NCBI GenBank assembly: GCA_020632925.1
Contig: JACKER010000011.1
Span: forward strand, 186,001 to 250,000
Source of the DNA: Alphaproteobacteria bacterium
Lineage (GTDB): Bacteria > Myxococcota_A > UBA796 > GCA-2862545
Direction: 5' to 3'
DNA length: 64,000 bases
Shown here: positions 15,137 to 26,300 of the stretch, piece by piece
Position numbering within the stretch: position 1 is the stretch's first letter
How the letters are laid out: the number at the start of each line of letters is the position of its first letter
Notes under the pieces: model-generated
Databases searched by the model: none
Seen by the model: only the letters and a program-made list of their open reading frames with translations
Told to the model about the DNA's origin: nothing
Program-made: the position numbers and the translations under genes

Positions 15137-15969
15137 GGGTGTACGATCACCTCGACTACCGTGACGTCATCACGGCGTTCTTGGCTGACAATCCGTACAT
15201 CAGCATGCGGGAGCTCGCTCGCCGCATGGACTGCTCGGTGTCCTGGATCTCCCAGATCCTGAAGCGCAAGCGGGAGCTCGATCCGAGCAAGCTCCCCACG
15301 CTCTGCGACGTCATGGGCCTCGGGGCGGAGGAGGTGGCCTACATGGAGTCCCTCATCGCGCTCGAGTCGCCCGTCGAGAGCGTCCACCGGGGAGCGTGGT
15401 CCAGGATCTCGACGGCTCGACGGAAGGCGGAGAGCGAGGCGGTCCGCGACGACGCCGTGCGCCTGTTCTCGGAGTGGATCTGGGGCGCGGTCTGGCAGCT
15501 CTCGCTGTGCGAGGGCTTCGATGAGGATCCGAGGTGGATCGCCCGGACGCTGATCCCGCAGGTCACGGAGAACGAGGCGCGGGACGCCATCGAGGGGTTG
15601 GTCTCGCTCGGGTTGCTGGAGCGGGTGGACGGGCGGCTCGTCGGCGTCTCCGAGGACCGGAGTACCCCCCCAGAGCTGCCCACGGAAGCCTACAACCAGG
15701 CCCTGGTGTCGTGGCATCGTCACCACCTGAACAACGTCAACGACCGGATGATGGACACGCCGAACGACATTCGGCTCCAGCTCGGGATCACCATGTCCCT
15801 CCCGAATGATCAGCTGCTCGTGCTGCACCAGCAGATCGTCAGGGCGTTGATGGAGGTGGGGGGTATGGTCGAGGCGATGCCCGGACCCAAGACCCGGGTG
15901 ATGCACCTGGTGATCGGTCTGGTGCCTGTCACTCGAGCGACAGGTAGGCACGCGGAGCGATCGACGTAG
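15133..15969 (+). CDS. TIGR02147 family (DUF4423) HTH regulator
   Basis: This 278-residue protein begins MRVYDHLDYRDVITAFL, with a helix-turn-helix at about 25-60 (SMRELARRMDCSVSWISQILKRKREL), then the DUF4423 body (ESEAVRDDAVRLFSEWIWGAVWQL...ENEARDAIEGLVSLGLLER). The family is frequent in Fibrobacter, Bdellovibrio and Myxococcota and is predicted to bind DNA. It is translationally coupled (ATGA) to the double kinase. Phosphorylation control of this regulator is a plausible but untested link. The last 41 bases overlap the convergent secreted-protein gene. Confidence 0.87.
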   Translation: MRVYDHLDYRDVITAFLADNPYISMRELARRMDCSVSWISQILKRKRELDPSKLPTLCDVMGLGAEEVAYMESLIALESPVESVHRGAWSRISTARRKAESEAVRDDAVRLFSEWIWGAVWQLSLCEGFDEDPRWIARTLIPQVTENEARDAIEGLVSLGLLERVDGRLVGVSEDRSTPPELPTEAYNQALVSWHRHHLNNVNDRMMDTPNDIRLQLGITMSLPNDQLLVLHQQIVRALMEVGGMVEAMPGPKTRVMHLVIGLVPVTRATGRHAERST

Positions 15970-16354
15970 CGCCCTGGCTGACGATGTACGGCGTGAGCGC
16001 GGGGGTCGCGATCTCGGGGTCGATGTCGATCGTTCCGTAGGGCTCGTCGTAGGTGACGGTGAAGGCACCGTTGGCGTTCGTGCCGTGCAGGGTCATCGTC
16101 GAGCCGAAGTAGTACCGGATGTTGCACAGGTCGCCGCCCTCGATGGTCAGCGCGTACCCGGCCACGGGGTCGATCCACTTGTTGATGGTGTAGTCGGTGA
16201 ACCCGCCGCCGCACTCCATCGCGCGGACCTTCGTGATGTACACGCTCCCGTCGTCGTACTGACCCAGGACGTTGTCGATCGAGACCCCGACGTTGGGGTT
16301 GCCGCCGATGAGGATGGCGTGGGCAGGCGTCAGGGCGGTGAGCAGGAACAGCAT
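15929..16354 (-). CDS. Small secreted protein, unknown family
   Basis: This 141-residue protein has a short signal peptide (MLFLLTALTPAHA, cleavage after residue 13) and a mature beta-rich domain with two cysteines (MECGGGFTDY and GDLCNIRYY) that could form one disulfide. The ATG at 16354 is preceded by AGGAGG, which excludes the longer frame starting at 16375. I recognise no family. It is convergent with, and overlaps by 41 bases, the kinase-coupled regulator gene. Confidence 0.7.
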   Translation of the reverse strand: MLFLLTALTPAHAILIGGNPNVGVSIDNVLGQYDDGSVYITKVRAMECGGGFTDYTINKWIDPVAGYALTIEGGDLCNIRYYFGSTMTLHGTNANGAFTVTYDEPYGTIDIDPEIATPALTPYIVSQGATSIAPRAYLSLE

Positions 16355-16461
16355 GTGACCTCCTTGCCCCAGCACCAGAGCAAGGCGCAGGCCACGGCGT
16401 GCCAGCCATCATCGGCGTTCCAGCGTTGTCAGGCCGCGGCGCGGTCCGACATCCCGGACTG

Positions 16462-16481
16462 GCGTCCACTTTTCTGGACGC
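16462..16481 (-). terminator. Hairpin just after the sigma-54 activator gene
   Basis: Perfect 7-bp arms GCGTCCA/TGGACGC flank a 6-nt loop, 3 nt after the stop of the minus-strand activator gene. No T-run follows, so termination would be weak or factor-dependent. Confidence 0.35.
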
Positions 16482-16484
16482 GGG

Positions 16485-17954
16485 TCAGGGCAGGTCGAAG
16501 GCCTTGAGCAGGGCGTACAGGTAGGACCTCGACAGGTCCAGCTCCTCGCGCACCTTGTTCAGGTCGCCGCCGTGCTGCTCGAGCTTCCGGCGCAGGAGGT
16601 TCCGCTGGAACTCCCGCGTGTGTTCCTGCCAGGTCAGAGGTGCTGCGCGCGAGCCCGGGAAGAGGTGCCGCACCTCGATGGTCAGCTCCTTCGTGCTCCG
16701 GACCCGTGCGACCGCGGACTCGACGACGTGGCGCAGTTCTCGGACCTGGCGCGGCCACTCGGCGGTGGTGAGCGCCGCCACCGCGCCGGGCGAGATTGTC
16801 GGGCGCTGGCACTTGTACTGTCGGGCGGCCATCGTGCAGAACGCCTCCGCCAGCAGCTCGATGTCCTCCGGCCGCTCCTCGAGCCCCGGGATCCGGATGG
16901 GGAACGCGTGCAGCCGGGAGTAGAGGTCGCCCCGGAAGCGCTTCTGGTCGACGGCCTCCTCGAGGTCGACGTGGGTGGCGGCGACGACCCGGACGTCGAT
17001 CCGGGTCGGTCGTGCGCCTCCGACCGGGACCACCTCGCGCGACTCGAGCGCTCGGAGCAGCCGCCCCTGTTGGGAGAGCGGCAGGTCGCCGATCTCGTCC
17101 AGGAACAGCGTCCCGCCGTGCGCCTCGCGCAGCAGCCCCTTGCGATCGACCGCTCCGGTGTACGCGCCGGGGACGGTGCCGAACAGCTCGGCCTCCACGA
17201 GGTTCTCGGGGATCGAGGTGCAGGAGACCTCGACGAAGGGCCGCTCGGCGCGCGGGCTCAGGTCGTGGATCAGGCGGGCGACGACGTTCTTGCCGCTCCC
17301 CGACGGACCCGTGAGCAGCACGTCGATGTCGATGGGGTAGACCGCCTCCACCCCCTCGAGCACCGTCGCGATGGCCTCGGAGCGACCGATCAGGCGGGAC
17401 AGGTCGTGGCGGTCCCGGAAGGGCTGGGTCGGGTCGACGCGCCGCCGGCGGACGGCGGCCACCTGGAGCGCGCGCAGAGGCTCCTCGAGCATGCCCGCGA
17501 GATCGACGAGCAGGGTCTCGTCGTCGGTGTCGAACACCCGCCCACCGGACCGCCCCTGGACGTACAGCACGCCGATCGGTGGCTTCCCGAGGGGAGCGCA
17601 CAGCACCGACTCGATGCGATGGCGGACCACGCTCGGGCGCTTCTGGAAGCGGCTGTCCTCGAGCGCGGACTCGGTGCGGATGGGGCGCCCCTCCTCGAGC
17701 GCCGTCGCGATGATGCCGGTGGACAGGGCGGCGCGGATCGCGTGCTCCTGGTCCTCGCTGCACCCCTCGCTCACGTGGACCCGCACGCCGTGCTCGTCGT
17801 CGCGCAGGGCGACGTACCCGCGACGGGCGTCCAACAGGTCGACCAGCCCGCGGAGCACGGCGCGGACGTACCGCTCGGGCTCGACCTCGGTCCCGAGCTG
17901 CACCAGCGTCCGCCAGAGCGCGGCCTCCCGCTGGGCGCGCTCGAGCGGCGTCAC
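16485..17954 (-). CDS. Sigma-54-dependent transcriptional activator (GAF-AAA+-Fis HTH)
   Basis: This 489-residue protein has an N-terminal GAF sensor (about 20-165) and a central AAA+ domain (about 190-420). The AAA+ domain has Walker A GPSGSGKNV near 216, the sigma-54 contact loop GAYTGA at 263-268 (Tyr for the usual Phe, a tolerated variant), and Walker B GGTLFLDEIGDLP. A Fis-type helix-turn-helix ends the protein (GDLNKVREELDLSRSYLYALL, about 463-483). It hydrolyses ATP to open sigma-54 promoter complexes. There is no receiver domain, so a small ligand or partner at the GAF domain is the likely signal. The GTG at 17954 overlaps the MYG1 stop (GTGA). The long upstream frame is a shadow. Confidence 0.92.
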   Translation of the reverse strand: MTPLERAQREAALWRTLVQLGTEVEPERYVRAVLRGLVDLLDARRGYVALRDDEHGVRVHVSEGCSEDQEHAIRAALSTGIIATALEEGRPIRTESALEDSRFQKRPSVVRHRIESVLCAPLGKPPIGVLYVQGRSGGRVFDTDDETLLVDLAGMLEEPLRALQVAAVRRRRVDPTQPFRDRHDLSRLIGRSEAIATVLEGVEAVYPIDIDVLLTGPSGSGKNVVARLIHDLSPRAERPFVEVSCTSIPENLVEAELFGTVPGAYTGAVDRKGLLREAHGGTLFLDEIGDLPLSQQGRLLRALESREVVPVGGARPTRIDVRVVAATHVDLEEAVDQKRFRGDLYSRLHAFPIRIPGLEERPEDIELLAEAFCTMAARQYKCQRPTISPGAVAALTTAEWPRQVRELRHVVESAVARVRSTKELTIEVRHLFPGSRAAPLTWQEHTREFQRNLLRRKLEQHGGDLNKVREELDLSRSYLYALLKAFDLP

Positions 17955-18811
17955 GACCAGAGCCCGTGCGTCCGAAGCGCCTCGACCGCCGCCTCCCGGG
18001 TCCGGAACACGGCGATGAACCGGTTCTTGTGGCAGAACACCGATCCGGGCACGCCGGTCGCGGCCTCGAGTGCTTCGTCGGTGAGCCCGGCCCAGGCCTC
18101 GGGCAGCGAGCGCTTCTGGCCGAAGTCGCCGAGCCGCGGAGGGATGGCGACGACCCGCCAGGAGCCGTCGGTGCCGGGGTGGAGGACGTAGTCGGTGGGG
18201 TGGTCCTCGCCGCCGCTCTCGAAGTAGACCGCCTTCCACGGCAGGTACCGGTCGAGCTCGATCACCCGCGAGCCCGACGCGACCGCCGCCGCCATCGCCT
18301 CGCGCACCGCACGGCGCGCCTCGACCACCTGATCGTGCTCCGCGCGCAGCCCGCGCAGCCACGCCTCCGCGAAGCGGACCGCACCGAGGAAGGCGGCGTC
18401 GAACTCGGCGTGGGTGTGGGCCGGCTGGTTCAGGGCATCGACGATGCGCGGGAAGCAGGGCACGCGCGGATCGGCGGGCCGGCGACCGTTGTCCACGTCG
18501 TCGAGGTAGTCGACAGCGCCCTCGCGCAGCCCGTCGCCGAGCTCGGCGTCGATCCGGCCCGTCGCGAGGAGCCAGGTGAGCACCATGCCCGCGCTGCTGT
18601 GGGGACCCACGTACGTCGCCTGGTGGTGGTCGAAGCGACCGTGGGAGGCGTCGTGCAGCCCACCCACGTCCACCACGACGTCGGCCGTGTCGAGCCGGGC
18701 CGGGTCGCGGGTTCGGACCACGGTGCAGTCGGGGTCGACGAAGACGCGCAGGAGGGCGACCGCCATCACGTCGTCGGCGTGGAACGGTCCATCGTGCGTC
18801 GCGACCAGCAT
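17951..18811 (-). CDS. MYG1/UPF0160 family metal-dependent hydrolase (DHH-like)
   Basis: This 286-residue protein starts MLVATHDGPFHADDVMAVALL, with the HADD motif at 11-14, then VVDVGGLHD and the DHH triad at Asp61-His62-His63 (GRFDHHQATY), as in MYG1 proteins. These are predicted DHH-superfamily exonucleases or phosphoesterases; eukaryotic MYG1 is a 3'-5' RNA exonuclease. The C-terminal part carries DFGQKRSLPEAWAGL and the VFCHKNRFIAV motif typical of the family. It lies in a tight minus-strand operon between a membrane protein gene (3 bp upstream) and the sigma-54 activator (overlap). Confidence 0.88.
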   Translation of the reverse strand: MLVATHDGPFHADDVMAVALLRVFVDPDCTVVRTRDPARLDTADVVVDVGGLHDASHGRFDHHQATYVGPHSSAGMVLTWLLATGRIDAELGDGLREGAVDYLDDVDNGRRPADPRVPCFPRIVDALNQPAHTHAEFDAAFLGAVRFAEAWLRGLRAEHDQVVEARRAVREAMAAAVASGSRVIELDRYLPWKAVYFESGGEDHPTDYVLHPGTDGSWRVVAIPPRLGDFGQKRSLPEAWAGLTDEALEAATGVPGSVFCHKNRFIAVFRTREAAVEALRTHGLWS

Positions 18812-18814
18812 CGG

Positions 18815-20404
18815 TCAGGCTCCTTGTGTGGCCTCACGGTTCGGCCCTTCGATCGTGGGCGCTGGACGCCAGCTCTCCCACATCATCCACCCGATCTGGA
18901 CCACGAGGTAGAGCAGGAGGCCCCACGCGAGGTCGCCGATCAGGAGGAGGCGGTGCCCCGGAAAGGTCGTCTCCACCCAGTTCGAGAAGGTCTCGAGACC
19001 CAGCAACATGGACAGGCCCACGCGGTGACGCCATCGATCGAGGTTGGCTCCGTGCACCACTGCGAGCGGGGCCCGGGCCACGTAGTAATAATAGCTGGCC
19101 GTGGTGAACAGGAAGAAGGGCGCGAAGCCCATCGCGTAGGCCTCCTCGTCCTTCTGGCGGCGCAGGGCCATGCCCAGCAACAGGACGCCGAGGCCCGCCA
19201 GGGCGTACCGCAGCGGTGACTGGCGCTCGATGAGCTCCTTGCGCTCCGGCGTGATGACCTGCTCGATGGAGCTGCCCTTCCAGGGCTCGGTCGCCAGCGC
19301 GAGGGCGAGGCCGATGCGCCGGGAGGACAACTGCTCCGCCCGGTTGTGGTCCATCATGTTCTCGAAGTGCTCCACCACGCGGCCCGGGCCGTAGCGGAGG
19401 GTCGCGCCGCCCTGGACGACGGCCACGGCGATCAGGAAGCCGCCCGCGAGCACGAGCAGGGGGCGTCGGACCTCTCGCTCCCAGAGCCCCCACAGCCCGC
19501 GGACGAACGGCCCCCACATCCACATCGCGGGGAACATCCGCGCCGTCGCGGCGACACCGGCCATCACGCCCGCGGGCGCCATCCGCCCCCGCGCGATCAG
19601 CGCCGTGGCCCCGATCAGGCAGGCGACCCAGTCGTAGCGCAGGAAGACCCAGGTGATGTACGGCCAGCGCGTGCTGTACGTCAGGAGCAGGAAGAGCGCG
19701 GTCCACAGCGCCGCGTCCGCGCCCATCGCCCAGGCCACGAGCGCGATGGAGCCGCCGAGCAGCACCAGATCGAGGTACCCCAGCACCTTCACCGACTCGA
19801 CCGGGACCACGTGCGCGATGGGTTCGGCCAGCAACGTCCACCCCGGCGTCCCGTTGAAGCCGTGGTCGTTGATGAGCTGCAGCCAGAGCTCGTCGGACAT
19901 CTCGCGGATGCAGCGGCCCTTCTTGTTCCGCTCGGTACAGCCGATGACGCGTGTGAGGTACAGCACGTCGTGCTCGAAGGCCTTCCAGCGTTCGGGGGTG
20001 AACTTCTCCTCCCGGACCTGGCGGCCCCGCGCCACGCCCGACGCGATGGGCTCGAGGTGGTGGCCCGCCTCGTCCTGCGCCATGTACACCGGGCCCTGGC
20101 CGTGGAAGAACGGCCCCTCGTTCTCGGCGTCCACCAGGAGCATCGCGGGGTACAGGTCGAGGTACCCCAGCTCGTCGATGTACTTGGCGTTCACGTAGTA
20201 GTGGAGCAGATCGTAGGCGTCGAGCCGCGTGGCGAGCGCGTCCACGCCCCACCGGGCGTAGTTGATGGCCGCGATCAGGACGGTGGCGACCAGCAGCTGA
20301 CGCCGCCAGGTCTTGGGGATGACGCCCCAGAGCAGCGCGAGCAGCATCGCCCCGCCCGCGATCCAGATCTTGTAGCCCTCGGTGACGGTGCGAGAGAGGT
20401 CCAT
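18815..20404 (-). CDS. Polytopic membrane protein, possible glycosyltransferase-type
   Basis: This 529-residue protein has about ten hydrophobic segments (for example IWIAGGAMLLALLWGVI near 13-29 and LLYLVVQIGWMMW near 505). A long soluble loop after the second segment contains DAYDLLHYYVNAKYIDELGYLDLYP. An Asp/Tyr-rich first loop followed by many helices resembles GT-C/GT87-type lipid-linked sugar transferases, but I cannot name a family with confidence. The loop at about 120-190 contains two Cys (IGCTERNKKGRCI). ATG at 20404; the operon context with a PLP lyase and MYG1 gives no clear functional hint. Confidence 0.6.
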   Translation of the reverse strand: MDLSRTVTEGYKIWIAGGAMLLALLWGVIPKTWRRQLLVATVLIAAINYARWGVDALATRLDAYDLLHYYVNAKYIDELGYLDLYPAMLLVDAENEGPFFHGQGPVYMAQDEAGHHLEPIASGVARGRQVREEKFTPERWKAFEHDVLYLTRVIGCTERNKKGRCIREMSDELWLQLINDHGFNGTPGWTLLAEPIAHVVPVESVKVLGYLDLVLLGGSIALVAWAMGADAALWTALFLLLTYSTRWPYITWVFLRYDWVACLIGATALIARGRMAPAGVMAGVAATARMFPAMWMWGPFVRGLWGLWEREVRRPLLVLAGGFLIAVAVVQGGATLRYGPGRVVEHFENMMDHNRAEQLSSRRIGLALALATEPWKGSSIEQVITPERKELIERQSPLRYALAGLGVLLLGMALRRQKDEEAYAMGFAPFFLFTTASYYYYVARAPLAVVHGANLDRWRHRVGLSMLLGLETFSNWVETTFPGHRLLLIGDLAWGLLLYLVVQIGWMMWESWRPAPTIEGPNREATQGA

Positions 20405-20415
20405 CGCCGCCCGCC

Positions 20416-21321
20416 TTAACCGGTGCGCCAGCTCCGCAGTCGGTCGGCCGTGACACCCGCCCCGCCGCACACGACCACGAGGACGACCCCCTCCGTGGTG
20501 TGTGGGGCTGCGCCGACCGCTGCCAGGGCCGCCCCGCACGCGGGCTCGACCAGCACGCGGTGGTCGTCGAGGAACAGCTCGCAGGCATCGAGCGCGGCCT
20601 CGTCCGTGCACTGCCAGGGGAGGATCGGGTGCTGCCGAGCGAGCTCCACCGCGCGCTCGCACACGGTCCTGGCGCCCAACGTCAGCGCGATGCTGTCGAT
20701 CGACGGGAGCGTCACCGGCCGCCCGGCGCGCACCGCGGCCGCGAACGATGCGGCGCCGACGGTCTCCGCCGCGATCACGGGGACCTCGTCGAGGCCGTGG
20801 GCGCGAAGGCCCTGGACCACGCCCGCGAGCAGCCCGCCGCCCCCGACCGCGACCACCACCGCGTCCGGCACGACGCGCGGGAGCACCTCGTCCACGAGCG
20901 TCGCGTGCCCCTCCCAGACGTCCGGGTGGTCGAACGGGTGGATCAGGGCGACGTCGGGGGCGCTGGCCAGCTCCAGGGCGTGCGCGTGGGCGTCGTCCCA
21001 GACCTCGCCGTGCACCTCGACCGTCGCCCCCTGCTCGGCGATGAGCTCGCGCATGCGGGCGTCGGTGCGACGCGGGACGACGACCGTGACCGGCACCCGG
21101 AGCTGGCGTGCGGCCATCGCCACCGCCAGGCCCGCGTTGCCCCCCGACGAGGTGAGGAGCCGCCGAGCACCTCGCTCCACCGCCTTGCGGCAGGCGTTCC
21201 CCATACCCCGGAGCTTGAAGGAGCCCGAGGGCTGCAGCGCCTCCATCTTGAGCCACACGTCGGCCCCGGTGCGGCCGGAGAGCGCGGGCGAGGGGAGGAG
21301 CGGGGTGACGTGGTGGATCAT
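20416..21321 (-). CDS. PLP-dependent threonine/serine dehydratase family enzyme
   Basis: This 301-residue protein has the PLP lysine at Lys36 (SGSFKLRG), the phosphate-cradling SSGGNAG (about 59-65) and the VVAVGGGGLLAG loop (about 160-171), then CGGAGVTADRL at the C-terminus. This is the fold-type II serine/threonine dehydratase pattern without a regulatory ACT domain. It should deaminate serine or threonine, or act as a racemase-like relative. The ATG at 21321 lies only 24 bp from the divergent lgt-like start, so the two genes share a very compact promoter region. First gene of a four-gene minus-strand operon. Confidence 0.85.
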   Translation of the reverse strand: MIHHVTPLLPSPALSGRTGADVWLKMEALQPSGSFKLRGMGNACRKAVERGARRLLTSSGGNAGLAVAMAARQLRVPVTVVVPRRTDARMRELIAEQGATVEVHGEVWDDAHAHALELASAPDVALIHPFDHPDVWEGHATLVDEVLPRVVPDAVVVAVGGGGLLAGVVQGLRAHGLDEVPVIAAETVGAASFAAAVRAGRPVTLPSIDSIALTLGARTVCERAVELARQHPILPWQCTDEAALDACELFLDDHRVLVEPACGAALAAVGAAPHTTEGVVLVVVCGGAGVTADRLRSWRTG

Positions 21322-21345
21322 GGGACGGCCGGGTATCTCGTGGGC

Positions 21346-22053
21346 GTGTGGCCCGTCCTGTTCCACGTCGGTCCGATCGAGGTGCGCAGCTACGCCGTGT
21401 GCGTGGTGGCGGCCTTCGTCGTGGCCGGGCTGATCCGCGCGCGGGCGGTGCGCCGCCTCGACCTCGACGCCGATCCGCGGCACGCCTGGGTCGGACTGGC
21501 GGCGATGGCGGGCGCGGTGGTCGGGAGCAAGGCGGGGCTGCTGCTGTTCGGGCCGACCGCGTGGGAGGGCGCGTGGAGCTCGCTGCTCGGGCTGGACCTC
21601 ACCGGGAAGACCGTGCTGGGCGCGATCCTCGGTGGGTGGGCCGCCGTCGAGTTCGCGAAGCTGGCCCTCGGTTTCACCCGCTCGACCGGTGACGGGTTCG
21701 CGGTGGCGCTCCCGGTGGGCCAGGCCATCGGGCGGCTGGGCTGCTTCCTCGAGGGCTGCTGCGCCGGGGTGGCGTGGGGCGAGGGGAGGGTGCCGGTCCA
21801 GCTCCTGGAGGCCTCACTCGATCTGGCGCTCGCCGCCTGGGTCGCCCAAGGGCGGTGGCCCGAGGGGCACGCGTTCCGCCGCGTGGTCGCCGGCTACGCG
21901 CTGATCCGGTTCGTGCTCGACCCGCTGCGCGCCGACGATCGCTGGATGTTCGGCCCGCTGTCGATGCTGCAGTGGGCCTGCCTGCTGGTCGCAGCGACCA
22001 TCGCGACCCGTCTGTGGACCGCCGAACGTGGCGCGCTATCCTCGCGGACATGA
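21346..22053 (+). CDS. lgt: Prolipoprotein diacylglyceryl transferase (Lgt) family protein, short form
   Basis: This roughly 235-residue membrane protein has VLFHVGPIEVRSYAV at the N-terminus, as in Lgt, and the essential arginine motif as GRLGCFLEGCC (Arg130). The C-terminal segment is GYALIRFVLDPLRADDRWMFGPLSMLQW. Lgt transfers diacylglycerol from phosphatidylglycerol to lipobox cysteines. This copy is shorter than typical Lgt (about 270-290) and has GCFLEGCC instead of GNFLNGE, a variant seen in a divergent subgroup, so it may be a paralogue. The start is a GTG at 21346 (or 21340). The stop overlaps the lipoprotein gene (ATGA). Confidence 0.78.
   Translation: MWPVLFHVGPIEVRSYAVCVVAAFVVAGLIRARAVRRLDLDADPRHAWVGLAAMAGAVVGSKAGLLLFGPTAWEGAWSSLLGLDLTGKTVLGAILGGWAAVEFAKLALGFTRSTGDGFAVALPVGQAIGRLGCFLEGCCAGVAWGEGRVPVQLLEASLDLALAAWVAQGRWPEGHAFRRVVAGYALIRFVLDPLRADDRWMFGPLSMLQWACLLVAATIATRLWTAERGALSSRT
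22037..22042 (+). promoter_or_regulatory. Candidate -10 hexamer TATCCT, leaderless spacing, for the lipoprotein gene
   Basis: TATCCT ends exactly 7 nt before the ATG at 22050, so transcription would start at or next to the start codon. It lies inside the 3' end of the lgt-like gene and could give independent expression. Confidence 0.4.
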
Positions 22054-22679
22054 CGCGATCCTCAGCACTCCGGCGCGGTCTGCTCGTCCTCGGCGTGGCG
22101 TACTTCGCCTTGTGGGCTTGCGCCCCAGCGGTGTTCGGGCCACCGCCGGCCCCCATGTCCGACGGGCGGAGCCACGAGCTCGGTCTCGGGGCCTCCGAAG
22201 GGGTCGCGATCGGGGAGAACCTCTCGACGGGCGCGCTCGAGGCGGACGTCTTCTGCGACTCGGGCCCGCTCACCAGCGGCTGCGGCGGTCCGGCGTTCCA
22301 GGCCTGGTACCGGTACGACCGGGGCCACGCGGACGTGAGGGTCACCGCCTTCGGGGGCCTGTCCACCCTCGTGGGCGTCGGCGGGTCCTTCGCGTACCGG
22401 GTGCTGGACACGGACCGGGTGTTCGTCGCGCCCCAGCTCTCGGGCGGCTTCCTCTACGGCAGCGTCGGCGTGCCCGTCGGGATCGCGCTGGTCCCGAGCG
22501 CCTGGGTCGTGATCACGCCCTACGCCACGGTCAGCGCCAGCGCACCGTTCCGACTGTCGGAGGCGATCTGGGTGGAGGCGCCCGGGCGCGTCGACGTGGG
22601 CTTCGAGCTCCAGCAGGGCTGGACGCCGGACAACACCGGCATCCTCACCGCCGCCGCCCAGGTGGGCTTCCGCTTCTGA
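22050..22679 (+). CDS. Predicted lipoprotein or small outer-membrane beta protein
   Basis: This 209-residue protein has a signal peptide with the lipobox LWAC (Cys24). The mature chain alternates hydrophobic and polar residues in short strands and ends in VGFRF, a C-terminal aromatic pattern of outer-membrane beta-barrel proteins. Two cysteines (FCDSGPLTSGCGG) could form a disulfide loop. It is coupled to the lgt-like gene (ATGA), which suits a lipid-modified product. I recognise no named family. Confidence 0.65.
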   Translation: MTRSSALRRGLLVLGVAYFALWACAPAVFGPPPAPMSDGRSHELGLGASEGVAIGENLSTGALEADVFCDSGPLTSGCGGPAFQAWYRYDRGHADVRVTAFGGLSTLVGVGGSFAYRVLDTDRVFVAPQLSGGFLYGSVGVPVGIALVPSAWVVITPYATVSASAPFRLSEAIWVEAPGRVDVGFELQQGWTPDNTGILTAAAQVGFRF

Positions 22680-22691
22680 TCCCCTCGCGGA

Positions 22692-23858
<1,167 letters not shown>

Positions 23859-23876
23859 GATTGGGTTCTCCTCGGC

Positions 23877-26240
<2,364 letters not shown>

Positions 26241-26300
26241 GCGCTCTCCGATGGCAGGAGGTGGGCCAGCCGGCATAACCGGTGGTCGGAGGAGCGGCCG

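Noticed and set aside
16810..16830. TGGCAC hexamers at about 3778, 16806, 46851 and 59648 as sigma-54 promoters
   Set aside because: None has TTGC at the correct 5-nt distance and most lie inside coding sequence.
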